NCBI RefSeq assembly: GCF_051020765.1
Contig: NW_027469310.1
Coordinates: 161,745 to 225,744, forward strand
Direction: 5' to 3'
DNA from: Lasioglossum baleicum
Lineage: Eukaryota > Arthropoda > Insecta > Hymenoptera > Halictidae
Length of the DNA stretch: 64,000 nucleotides
Under the pieces are notes generated by a model. It worked only from the letters and a program-made list of their open reading frames with translations. It was not told the origin of the DNA and searched no databases. Below, one piece after another: positions 51,443-62,797 of the stretch. Within the stretch, counting starts at the first letter, position 1; each line of letters starts with the position of its first letter. Made by a program: the position numbers and the translations under genes.

Positions 51443-52434
51443 GCTAGTCGAGCAAAAACACGTGTGAGAGGATGCATCCCGCAGGCTAGTCGAGCAAAAA
51501 CACGTGCGAGAGGATGCATCCCGCAGGCTAGTCGAGTAAAAACACGTGCGAGAGGATGCATCCCGCAGGCTAGTCGAGTAAAAACACGTGCGAGAGGATG
51601 CTTCCCGCAGGCTAGTCGAGTAAAAACACGCGCGAGAGGATGCATCCCGCAGGCTAGTCGAGTAAAAACACGTGCGAGAGGATGCATCCCGCAGGCTAGT
51701 CGAGTAAAAACACGTGCGAGAGGATGCATCCCGCAGGCTAGTCGAGTAAAAACACGTGCGAGAGGATGCATCCCGCAGGCTAGTCGAGTAAAAACACGTG
51801 CTAGAGGATCCATCCCGCAGGCTAGTCGAGTAAAAATACGTGCTAGAGGATGCATCCCACAGGCTAGTCGGGCAAAAACACGTGCGAGAGGATGCATCCC
51901 GCAGGCTAGTAGAGTAAAAACACGTGCGAGAGGATGCATCCCGCAGGCTAGTCGAGTAAAAACACGTGCGAAAGGATGCATCCCGCAGGGCTAGTCGAGT
52001 AGAAACGCGTGCGAGAGGATGCATCCCGCAGGCTAGTCGAGTAAAAACACGTGCGAGAGGATGCATCCCGAAGGCTAGTCGAGCAAAAACACGTGCGAGA
52101 GGATGCATCCCGCAGGCTAGTCGAGTAAAAACACGTGCGAGAGGATGCATCCCGCAGTCTAGTCGAGTAGAAACACGTGCTAGAGGATGCTTCCCGCAGG
52201 CTAGTCGAGTAAAAACACGTGCGAGATGATGCATCCCGCAGCCTAGTCGAGTAAAAACACGTGCCAGAGGATGCATCCCGCAGGCTAGTCGAGTAAAAAC
52301 ACGTGCGAGAGGATGCATCCCGCAGGCTAGTCGAGTAGAAACGCGTGCGAGAGCATGCATCCCGCAGGCTAGTCGAGTAAAGCACGTGCGAGAGGATGCT
52401 TCCCGCAGGCTAGTCGAGTAAAAACACGTGCGAG

Positions 52435-52909
52435 GTTTTGTGGGATGCGCATGCGCAGGTTTTGTGGGATGCGCATGGCTAGTCGAGCAAAAACACGTGT
52501 GAGAGGATGCATCCCGCAGGCTAGTCGAGCAAAAACACGTGCGAGAGGATGCATCCCGCAGGCTAGTCGAGTAAAAACACGTGCGAGAGGATGCATCCCG
52601 CAGGCTAGTAGAGTAAAAACACGTGCGAGGTTTTGTGGGATGCGCATGCGCAGGTTTTGTGGGATGCGCATGGCTAGTCGAGCAAAAACACGTGTGAGAG
52701 GATGCATCCCGCAGGCTAGTCGAGCAAAAACACGTGCGAGAGGATGCATCCCGCAGGCTAGTCGAGTAAAAACACGTGCGAGAGGATGCATCCCGCAGGC
52801 TAGTCGAGTAAAAACACGTGCGAGAGGATGCTTCAAGCAGGCTAGTCGAGTAAAAACACGTGCGAGGTTTTGTGGGATGCGCATGCGCAAGTTTTGTGGG
52901 ATGCGCATG
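52435..52909 (+). repeat. B-unit cluster 13 (three inserts, 195/237 spacing)
   Basis: Inserts at 52435-52477, 52630-52672 and 52867-52909, with the AAAGCAC monomer near 52380. A unit between the second and third inserts has GCTTCAAGCAGG. The third insert has the GCGCAAG variant. The A units upstream of the 41-bp monomer differ from those of most other cassettes (GAGAGCATGCATCC near 52350). Confidence 0.95.
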
Positions 52910-55622
52910 GCTAGTCGAGCAAAAACACGTGTGAGAGGATGCATCCCGCAGGCTAGTCGAGCAAAAACACGTGCGAGAGGATGCATCCCGCAGGCTAGTC
53001 GAGTAAAAACACGTGCGTGAGGATGCATCCCGCAGGCTAGTCGAGTAAAAACACGTGCGAGAGGATGCATCCCGCAGGCTAGTCGAGTAGAAACACGTGC
53101 TAGAGGCTGCTTCCCGCAGGCTAGTCGAGTAAAAACACGTGCGAGATGATGCATCCCGCAGGCTAGTCGAGTAAAAACACGTGCGAGAGGATGCATCCCG
53201 CAGGCTAGTCGAGTAAAAACACGTGCGTGAGGATGCATCCCGCAGGCTAGTCGAGTAAAAACACGTGCGAGAGGATGCATCCCGCAGGCTAGTCGAGTAG
53301 AAACACGTGCGAGAGGATGCATCCCGCAGGCTAGTCGAGTAAAAACACGTGCGTGAGGATGCATCCCGCTGGCTAGTCGAGTAAAAACACGTGCGAGAGG
53401 ATGCATCCCGCAGGCTAGTCGAGTAGAAACACGTGCTAGAGGCTGCTTCCCGCAGGCTAGTCGAGTAAAAACACGTGCGAGATGATGCATCCCGCAGGCT
53501 AGTCGAGTAAAAACACGTGCGAGAGGATGCATCCTGCAGGCTAGTCGAGTAAAAACACATGCGAGAGGATGCATCGCGCAGGCTAGTCGAGTAAAAACAC
53601 GTGCGAGAGGATGCATCCCGCAGGCTAGTCGAGTAGAAACACGTGCTAGAGGATGCTTCCCGCAGGCTAGTCGAGTAAAAACACGTGCGAGATGATGCAT
53701 CCCGCAGGCTAGTCGAGTAAAAACACGTGCGAGAGGATGCATCCCGCAGGCTAGTCGAGTAAAAACAGGTGCGAGATTATGCATCCCGCAGGCTAGTAGA
53801 GTAAAAACACGTGCGAGAGGATGCATCCAGCAGGCTAGTCGAGTAAAAACACGTGCGAGAGGATGCATCCCGCAGGCAAGTCGAGTAAAAACACGTGCTA
53901 GAGGATGCATCCCGCAGGCTAGTCGAGTAAAAACACGTGCGAGAGGATGCATCCCGCAGGCTAGTCGAGTAAAAACACGTGCGAGAGGATGCATCCCGCA
54001 GGCTAGTCGAGTAGAAACACGTGCTAGAGGATGCTTCCCGCAGGCTAGTCGAGTAAAAACACGTGCGAGATGATGCATCCCGCAGGCTAGTCTAGTAAAA
54101 ACACGTGCGAGAGGATGCATCCCGCAGGCTAGTCGAGTAAAAACACGTGCGAGAGGATGCATCCCGCAGGCTATTCGGATAAAAACACGTGAGAGAGGAT
54201 GCATCCCGCAGGCTAGTCGAGTAAAAACACGTGCGAGAGGATGCATCCCGCAGGCTAGTCGAGTAAAAACACGTCCGAGAGGATGCATCCCGCAGGCTAG
54301 TCGAGCAAAAACACGTGCGGGAGGATGCATCCCGCAGGCTGGTCGAGTAAAAACACGTGCGGGAGGATTCATCCCGCAGGCTATTCGAGTAAAAACACGT
54401 TCTAGAGGATGCATCCCGCAGGCTAGTCGAGTAAAAACACGTGCTAGAGGATGCATCCCGCAGGCTAGTTGAGTAAAAACACGTGCGAGAGGATGCATCC
54501 CGCAGGCTAGTCGAGTAAAAACACGTGCTAGAGGATGCATCCCGCAGGCTAGTCGAGTAAAAACACGTGCGAGAGGATGCATCCCGCAGGCTATTCGGAT
54601 AAAAACACGTGAGAGAGGATGCATCCCGCAGGCTAGTCGGTTAAAAACACGTGCGAGATGATGCATCCCGCAGGCTAGTCGAGTAAAAACACGTGCGAGA
54701 GGATGCATCCCGCAGGCTAGTCGAGTAGAAACGCGTGCGAGAGGATGCATCCCGCAGGCTAGTCGAGTAAAAACACGTGCGAGAGGATGCATCCCGCAGG
54801 CTAGTCGAGTAAAAACACGTGCGAGAGGATGCATCCCGCAGGCTAGTCGAGTAAAAACACGTGCGAGAGGATGCATCCCGCAGGCTAGTCGAGTAAAAAC
54901 ACGTGCGAGAGGATGCATCCCGCATGCTAGTCGGGTAATAACACGTGCGAGAGGATGCTTCCCGCAGGCTAGTCGAGCAAAAACACGTGCCGGAGGATGC
55001 ATCCCGCAGGCTAGTCGAGTAAAAACACGTGCGAGAGGATTCATCCCGCAGGCTAGTCGAGTAAAAACACGTGCTAGAGGATGCATCCCGCAGGCTAGTC
55101 GAGTAAAAACACGTGCTAGAGGATCCATCCCGCAGGCTAGTCGAGTAAAAACACGTGCGAGAGGATGCATCCCGCAGGCTAGTCGAGTAAAAACACGAGC
55201 GAGAGGATGCATCCCGCAGGCTAGTCGAGCAAAAACACGAGCGAGAGGATGCATCCCGCAGGCTAGTCGAGTAAAAACACGTGCGAGAGGATGCATCCCG
55301 CAGGCTAGTCGAGTAGAAACACGTGCTAGAGGATGCTTCCCGCAGGCTAGTCGAGTAAAAACACGTGCGAGATGATGCATCCCGCAGGCTAGTCGAGTAA
55401 AAACACGTGCGAGAGGATGCATCCCGCAGGCTAGTCGAGTAAAAACACGTGCGAGAGGATGCATCCCGCATGCTAGTCGGGTAAAAACACGTGCGAGAGG
55501 ATGCTTCCCGCAGGCTAGTCGAGCAAAAACACGTGCGGGAGGATGCATCCCGCAGGCTAGTCGAGTAAAGCACGTGCGAGAGGATGCTTCCCGCAGGCTA
55601 GTCGAGTAAAAACACGTGCGAG

Positions 55623-56097
55623 GTTTTGTGGGATGCGCATGCGCAGGTTTTGTGGGATGCGCATGGCTAGTCGAGCAAAAACACGTGTGAGAGGATGCAT
55701 CCCGCAGGCTAGTCGAGCAAAAACACGTGCGAGAGGATGCATCCCGCAGGCTAGTCGAGTAAAAACACGTGCGAGAGGATGCATCCCGCAGGCTAGTAGA
55801 GTAAAAACACGTGCGAGGTTTTGTGGGAAGCGCATGCGCAGGTTTTGTGGGATGCGCATGGCTAGTCGAGCAAAAACACGTGCGAGAGGATGCATCCCGC
55901 AGGCTAGCCGTGTAAAAACACGTGCGAGAGGATGCATCCCGCAGGCTAGTCGAGTAAAAACACATGCGAGAGGATGCATCCCGCAGACTAGTCGAGTAAA
56001 AACACGTGCGAGAGGATGCATCCCGCAGGCTAGTCGAGTAAAAACACGTGCGAGGTTTTGTGGGATAAGCATGCGCAGGTTTTGTGGGATGCGCATG
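55623..56097 (+). repeat. B-unit cluster 14, copy of cluster 12
   Basis: Inserts at 55623-55665, 55818-55860 and 56055-56097, 4655 bp after the cluster starting at 50968. They share the GGGAAGCGC (second) and GGGATAAGC (third) variants, and the AAAGCAC monomer lies near 55568. One visible difference is GCTAGCCGTGTAAAAAC near 55911, where the other copy has GCTAGCCGAGTAAAAAC. Confidence 0.95.
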
Positions 56098-57299
56098 GCT
56101 AGTCGAGCAAAAACACGTGTGAGAGGATGCATCCCGCAGGCTAGTCGAGCAAAAACACGTGCGAGAGGATGCATCCCGCAGGCTAGTCGAGTAAAAACAC
56201 GTGCGAGAGGATGCATCCCGCAGGCTAGTCGAGTAAAAACACGTGCGAGAGGATGCTTCCCGCAGGCTAGTCGAGTAAAAACACGCGCGAGAGGATGCAT
56301 CCCGCAGGCTAGTCGAGTAAAAACACGTGCGAGAGGATGCATCCCGCAGGCTAGTCGAGTAAAAACACGTGCGAGAGGATGCATCCCGCAGGCTAGTCGA
56401 GTAAAAACACGTGCGAGAGGATGCATCCCGCAGGCTAGTCGAGTAAAAACACGTGCTAGAGGATGCATCCCGCAGGCTAGTCGGGCAAAAACACGTGCGA
56501 GAGGATGATTCCCGCAGGCTAGTAGAGTAAAAACACGTGTCAGAGGATGCATCCCGCAGGCTAGTCGAGTAAAAACACGTGCGAGAGGATGCATCCCGCA
56601 GGCTAGTCGAGTAGAAACGCGTGCGAGAGGATGCATCCCGCAGGCTAGTCGAGTAAAAACACGTGCTAGAGGATCCATCCCGCAGGCTAGTCGAGTAAAA
56701 ATACGTGCTAGAGGATGCATCCCACAGGCTAGTCGGGCAAAAACACGTGCGAGAGGATGCATCCCGCAGGCTAGTAGAGTAAAAACACGTGCGAGAGGAT
56801 GCATCCCGCAGGCTAGTCGAGTAAAAACACGTGCGAAAGGATGCATCCCGCAGGGCTAGTCGAGTAGAAACGCGTGCGAGAGGATGCATCCCGCAGGCTA
56901 GTCGAGTAAAAACACGTGCGAGAGGATGCATCCCGAAGGCTAGTCGAGCAAAAACACGTGCGAGAGGATGCATCCCGCAGGCTAGTCGAGTAAAAACACG
57001 TGCGAGAGGATGCATCCCGCAGTCTAGTCGAGTAGAAACACGTGCTAGAGGATGCTTCCCGCAGGCTAGTCGAGTAAAAACACGTGCGAGATGATGCATC
57101 CCGCAGCCTAGTCGAGTAAAAACACGTGCCAGAGGATGCATCCCGCAGGCTAGTCGAGTAAAAACACGTGCGAGAGGATGCATCCCGCAGGCTAGTCGAG
57201 TAGAAACGCGTGCGAGAGCATGCATCCCGCAGGCTAGTCGAGTAAAGCACGTGCGAGAGGATGCTTCCCGCAGGCTAGTCGAGTAAAAACACGTGCGAG

Positions 57300-57774
57300 G
57301 TTTTGTGGGATGCGCATGCGCAGGTTTTGTGGGATGCGCATGGCTAGTCGAGCAAAAACACGTGTGAGAGGATGCATCCCGCAGGCTAGTCGAGCAAAAA
57401 CACGTGCGAGAGGATGCATCCCGCAGGCTAGTCGAGTAAAAACACGTGCGAGAGGATGCATCCCGCAGGCTAGTAGAGTAAAAACACGTGCGAGGTTTTG
57501 TGGGATGCGCATGCGCAGGTTTTGTGGGATGCGCATGGCTAGTCGAGCAAAAACACGTGTGAGAGGATGCATCCCGCAGGCTAGTCGAGCAAAAACACGT
57601 GCGAGAGGATGCATCCCGCAGGCTAGTCGAGTAAAAACACGTGCGAGAGGATGCATCCCGCAGGCTAGTCGAGTAAAAACACGTGCGAGAGGATGCTTCA
57701 AGCAGGCTAGTCGAGTAAAAACACGTGCGAGGTTTTGTGGGATGCGCATGCGCAAGTTTTGTGGGATGCGCATG
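57300..57774 (+). repeat. B-unit cluster 15, copy of cluster 13
   Basis: Inserts at 57300-57342, 57495-57537 and 57732-57774, 4865 bp after the cluster starting at 52435. The GCTTCAAGCAGG unit and the AAAGCAC monomer (near 57245) are repeated. Confidence 0.95.
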
Positions 57775-60119
57775 GCTAGTCGAGCAAAAACACGTGTGAG
57801 AGGATGCATCCCGCAGGCTAGTCGAGCAAAAACACGTGCGAGAGGATGCATCCCGCAGGCTAGTCGAGTAAAAACACGTGCGTGAGGATGCATCCCGCAG
57901 GCTAGTCGAGTAAAAACACGTGCGAGAGGATGCATCCCGCAGGCTAGTCGAGTAGAAACACGTGCTAGAGGCTGCTTCCCGCAGGCTAGTCGAGTAAAAA
58001 CACGTGCGAGATGATGCATCCCGCAGGCTAGTCGAGTAAAAACACGTGCGAGAGGATGCATCCCGCAGGCTAGTCGAGTAAAAACACGTGCGTGAGGATG
58101 CATCCCGCAGGCTAGTCGAGTAAAAACACGTGCGAGAGGATGCATCCCGCAGGCTAGTCGAGTAGAAACACGTGCGAGAGGATGCATCCCGCAGGCTAGT
58201 CGAGTAAAAACACGTGCGTGAGGATGCATCCCGCTGGCTAGTCGAGTAAAAACACGTGCGAGAGGATGCATCCCGCAGGCTAGTCGAGTAGAAACACGTG
58301 CTAGAGGCTGCTTCCCGCAGGCTAGTCGAGTAAAAACACGTGCGAGATGATGCATCCCGCAGGCTAGTCGAGTAAAAACACGTGCGAGAGGATGCATCCC
58401 GCAGGCTAGTCGAGTAAAAACACGTGCGTGAGGATGCATCCCGCAGGCTAGTCGAGTAAAAACACGTGCGAGAGGATGCATCCCGCAGGCTAGTCGAGTA
58501 GAAACACGTGCGAGAGGATGCATCCCGCAGGCTAGTCGAGTAAAAACACGTGCGAGAGGACGCATCCCGCAGGCTAGTCGAGTAAAAACACGTGCGAGAG
58601 GATGCTTCCCGCAGGCTAGTCGAGCAAAAACAAGTGCGAGAGGATGCATCCCGCAGGCTAGCCGAGTAAAAACACGTGCGAGAGGATGCATCCCGCAGGC
58701 TAGTCGAGCAAAAACACGTGCGAGATGATGCATCCCGCAGGCTAGTCGAGCAAAAACACGTGCGGGAGGATGCATCCCGCAGGCTGAACGAGTAAAAACA
58801 CGTGCGAGAGGATTCATCCCGCAGGCTAGTCGAGTAAAAACACGTGCTAGAGGCTGCATCCCGCAGGCTAGTCGAGTAAAAACACGTGCTAGAGGATGCA
58901 TCCCGCAGGCTAGTTGAGTAAAAACACGTGCGAGAGTATGCATCCCGCAGGCTGGTCGAGTAAAAACACGTGCGAGAGGATGCATCCCGCAGGCTAGTCG
59001 AGTAAAAACACGTGCGAGAGGATGCATCCCGCAGGCTAGTCGAGTAAAAACACGTGCTAGAGGATGCATCCCGCAGGCTAGTCGAGTAAAAACACGTGCT
59101 AGAGGATGCATCCCGCAGGCTAGTCGAGTAAAAACACGTGCGAGAGGATGCATCCCGCAGGCTAGTCGAGTAAAAACACGTACGAGAGGATGCATCCCGC
59201 AGGCTAGTCGAGTAAAAACACGTGCGAGAGGATGCATCCCGCAGGCTAGTTGAGTAAAAACACGTGCGAGAGTATGCATCCCGCAGGCTGGTCGAGTAAA
59301 AACACGTGCGAGAGGATGCATCCCGCAGGCTAGTCGAGTAAAAACACGTGCGAGAGGATGCATCCCGCAGGCTAGTCGAGTAAAAACACGTGCTAGAGGA
59401 TGCATCCCGCAGTCTAGTCGGGCAAAAACACGTGCGAGAGGATGCATCCCGCAGGCTAGTAGAGTAAAAACACGTGCTAGAGGATGCATCCCGCAGGCTA
59501 GTCGAGTAAAAACACGTGCTAGAGGATGCATCCCGCAGGCTAGTCGAGTAAAAACACGTGCGAGAGGATGCATCCCGCAGGCTAGTCGAGTAAAAACACG
59601 TACGAGAGGATGCATCCCGCAGGCTAGTCGAGTAAAAATACGTGCGAGAGGATGCATCCCGCAGGCTAGTCAAGTAAAAACACTTGCGAGAGGATGCATC
59701 CCGCAGGCTAGTCGAGTAAAATCACGTGCGAGAGGATGCATCCCGCAGGCTAGTCGAGTAAAAACACGTGCGAGAGGATGCATCCCGCAGGCTAGTCGAG
59801 TAGAAACACGTGCTAGAGGATGCTTCCCGCAGGCTAGTCGAGTAAAAACACGTGCGAGATGATGCATCCCGCAGCCTAGTCGAGTAAAAACACGTGCCAG
59901 AGGATGCATCCCGCAGGCTAGTCGAGTAAAAACACGTGTGAGAGGATGCATCCCGCAGGCTAGTCGAGTAGAAACGCGTGCGAGAGGATGCATCCCGCAG
60001 GCTAGTCGAGTAAAAACACGTGCGAGAGGATGCATCCCGCAGGCTAGTCGAGTAAAAACACGTGCGAGAGGATGCATCCCGCAGGCTAGTCGAGTAAAAA
60101 CACGTGCGAGAGGATGCAT

Positions 60120-61410
60120 CCCGCAGGCTAGCCGAGTAAAAACACGTGCGAGAGGATGCATCCCGCAGGCTAGTCGAGTAAAAACACATGCGAGAGGATG
60201 CATCCCGCAGACTAGTCGAGTAAAAACACGTGCGAGAGGATGCATCCCGCAGGCTAGTCGAGTAAAAACACGTGCGAGGTTTTGTGGGATAAGCATGCGC
60301 AGGTTTTGTGGGATGCGCATGGCTAGTCGAGCAAAAACACGTGTGAGAGGATGCATCCCGCAGGCTAGTCGAGCAAAAACACGTGCGAGAGGATGCATCC
60401 CGCAGGCTAGTCGAGTAAAAACACGTGCGAGAGGATGCATCCCGCAGGCTAGTCGAGTAAAAACACGTGCGAGAGGATGCTTCCCGCAGGCTAGTCGAGT
60501 AAAAACACGCGCGAGAGGATGCATCCCGCAGGCTAGTCGAGTAAAAACACGTGCGAGAGGATGCATCCCGCAGGCTAGTCGAGTAAAAACACGTGCGAGA
60601 GGATGCATCCCGCAGGCTAGTCGAGTAAAAACACGTGCTAGAGGATGCATCCCGCAGGCTAGTCGGGCAAAAACACGTGCGAGAGGATGATTCCCGCAGG
60701 CTAGTAGAGTAAAAACACGTGTCAGAGGATGCATCCCGCAGGCTAGTCGAGTAAAAACACGTGCGAGAGGATGCATCCCGCAGGCTAGTCGAGTAGAAAC
60801 GCGTGCGAGAGGATGCATCCCGCAGGCTAGTCGAGTAAAAACACGTGCGACAGGATGCATCCCGCAGGCTAGTCGAGTAAAAATACGTGCTAGAGGATGC
60901 ATCCCACAGGCTAGTCGGGCAAAAACACGTGCGAGAGGATGCATCCCGCAGGCTAGTAGAGTAAAAACACGTGCGAGAGGATGCATCCCGCAGGCTAGTC
61001 GAGTAAAAACACGTGCGAAAGGATGCATCCCGCAGGCTAGTCGAGTAGAAACGCGTGCGAGAGGATGCATCCCGCAGGCTAGTCGAGTAAAAACACGTGC
61101 GAGAGGATGCATCCCGAAGGCTAGTCGAGCAAAAACACGTGCGAGAGGATGCATCCCGCAGGCTAGTCGAGTAAAAACACGTGCGAGAGGATGCATCCCG
61201 CAGTCTAGTCGAGTAGAAACACGTGCTAGAGGATGCTTCCCGCAGGCTAGTCGAGTAAAAACACGTGCGAGATGATGCATCCCGCAGCCTAGTCGAGTAA
61301 AAACACGTGCCAGAGGATGCATCCCGCAGGCTAGTCGAGTAAAAACACGTGCGAGAGGATGCATCCCGCAGGCTAGTCGAGTAGAAACGCGTGCGAGAGG
61401 ATGCATCCCG
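60120..61410. repeat. Rearranged copy of the 55.9-57.2 kb segment
   Basis: Variants GCTAGCCGAG, CCCGCAGACTAG, the GGGATAAGC B unit, ACACGCGCGAG, GATGATTCCC, AAATACGTGC with CCCACAGG, GTGCGAAAGG and GCAGCCTAG occur in the same order as at 55.9-57.2 kb, at an offset of about 4.2 kb. The 43-bp CAGGGCTAG unit present near 51988 and 56853 is an ordinary 42-bp unit here. Confidence 0.78.
60279..60321 (+). repeat. Single B unit with GGGATAAGC variant
   Basis: This is the only B unit that stands alone. It carries the GGGATAAGCATGCGC variant of 51400 and 56055. The A units from about 60120 to 60700 match the surroundings of those copies, so it is the remnant of a cluster whose first two inserts are missing from this copy of the block. 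There is no AAAGCAC monomer upstream. Confidence 0.93.
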
Positions 61411-62238
61411 CAGACTAGTCGAGTAAAAACACGTGCGAGAGGATGCATCCCGCAGGCTAGTCGAGTAAAAACACGTGCGAGAGGATGCATCCCGCAGGCT
61501 AGTCGAGTAAAAACACGTGCGAGAGGATGCATCCCGCAGGCTAGTCGAGTAAAAACACGTGGGAGAGGATGCATCCCGCAGGCTAGTCGAGTAAAAACAC
61601 ATGCGAGAGGATGCATCCCGCAGGCTAGTCGAGTAAAAACACGTGCGAGAGGATGCATCTCGCAGGCTAGTCGAGTAAAAACACTTGCGAGAGGATGCTT
61701 CCCGCAGGATAGTCGAGTAAAAACACGTGCGAGAGGATGCATCCCGCAGGCTAGTCGAGTAAAAACACGTGCGAGAGGATGCATCCCGCAGGCTAGTCGA
61801 GTAAAAACACGTGCGAGAGGATGCTTCCCGCAGGCTAGTCGAGTAAAAACACGTGCGAGAGGATGCATCCCGCAGGCTAGTCGAGTAAAAACACGTGCGA
61901 GAGGATGCATCCCGCAGGCTAGTCGAGTAAAAACACGTGCTAGAGGATGCATCTCGCAGGCTAGTCGAGTAAAAACACTTGCGAGAGGATGCTTCCCGCA
62001 GGATAGTCGAGTAAAAACACGTGCGAGAGGATGCATCCCGCAGGCTAGTCGAGTAAAAACATGGTGCGAGAGGATGCATCCCGCAGGCTAGTCGAGTAAA
62101 AACACGTGCGAGAGGATGCATCTCGCAGGCTAGTCGAGTAAAAACACGTGCGAGAGGATGCATCCCGCAGGCTAGTCGACTAAAAACACGTGCGAGAGGA
62201 TGCTTCCCGCAGGCTAGTCGAGTAAAAACACGTGCGAG

Positions 62239-62797
62239 GTTTTGTGGGATGCGCATGCGCAGGTTTTGTGGGATGCGCATGGCTAGTCGAGCAAAAACAC
62301 GTGTGAGAGGATGCATCCCGCAGGCTAGTCGAGCAAAAACACGTGCGAGAGGATGCATCCCGCAGGCTAGTCGAGTAAAAACACGTGCGAGAGGATGCTT
62401 CCCGCAGGCTAGTCGAGTAAAAACACGTGCGAGAGGATGCATCCCGCAGGCTAGTCGAGTAAAAACACGTGCGAGAGGATGCATCCCGCAGGCTAGTAGA
62501 GTAAAAACACGTGCGAGGTTTTGTGGGATGCGCATGCGCAGGTTTTGTGGGATGCGCATGGCTAGTCGAGCAAAAACACGTGTGAGAGGATGCATCCCGC
62601 AGGCTAGTCGAGCAAAAACACGTGCGAGAGGATGCATCCCGCAGGCTAGTCGAGTAAAAACACGTGCGAGAGGATGCATCCCGCAGGCTAGTCGAGTAAA
62701 AACACGTGCGAGAGGATGCTTCCCGCAGGCTAGTCGAGTAAAAACACGTGCGAGGTTTTGTGGGATGCGCATGCGCAAGTTTTGTGGGATGCGCATG
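62239..62797 (+). repeat. B-unit cluster 17 (three inserts, 279/237 spacing)
   Basis: Inserts at 62239-62281, 62518-62560 and 62755-62797. The first gap has two more A units than in other clusters (279 instead of 195). The third insert has the GCGCAAG variant. No AAAGCAC monomer precedes it; instead there is a GTCGACTAAAAAC unit near 62176. The second and third inserts match 57495 and 57732 at a 5023-bp offset. Confidence 0.94.

Larger units (their letters stand above)
48790..53440. repeat. 4655/4865-bp higher-order repeat, copy 1
   Basis: Matches the adjacent block 53445-58398, at +4654/4655 bp up to about 51800 and at +4865 bp from about 51780 on. The change of offset comes from a 210-bp (five-monomer) stretch present only in the second block near 56450-56650. 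Shared landmarks are the B clusters, AAAATACGTGC units and CCCGCTGGCTAG (near 53370 and 58235). Confidence 0.88.
53445..58398. repeat. 4655/4865-bp higher-order repeat, copy 2
   Basis: Second copy of the preceding block with the extra 210 bp near 56450-56650. The extra stretch contains GATGATTCCCGC, GTGTCAGAGG and GTAGAAACGCGTG units. Homology ends near 58398, where copy 1 has CCTGCAGG and this copy has an ordinary CCCGCAGG. Confidence 0.87.

Noticed and set aside
62040..62070. ACATGGTGCGAG as the start of a new unit type
   Set aside because: It is a single copy with one extra base in an otherwise ordinary unit, and lies in the indel-rich right end.
21718..62797. B segments as insertions of a small transposon
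   Set aside because: No terminal inverted repeats or target-site duplications flank the 43-bp segment. It replaces, rather than interrupts, A sequence, and part of it resembles the A core.
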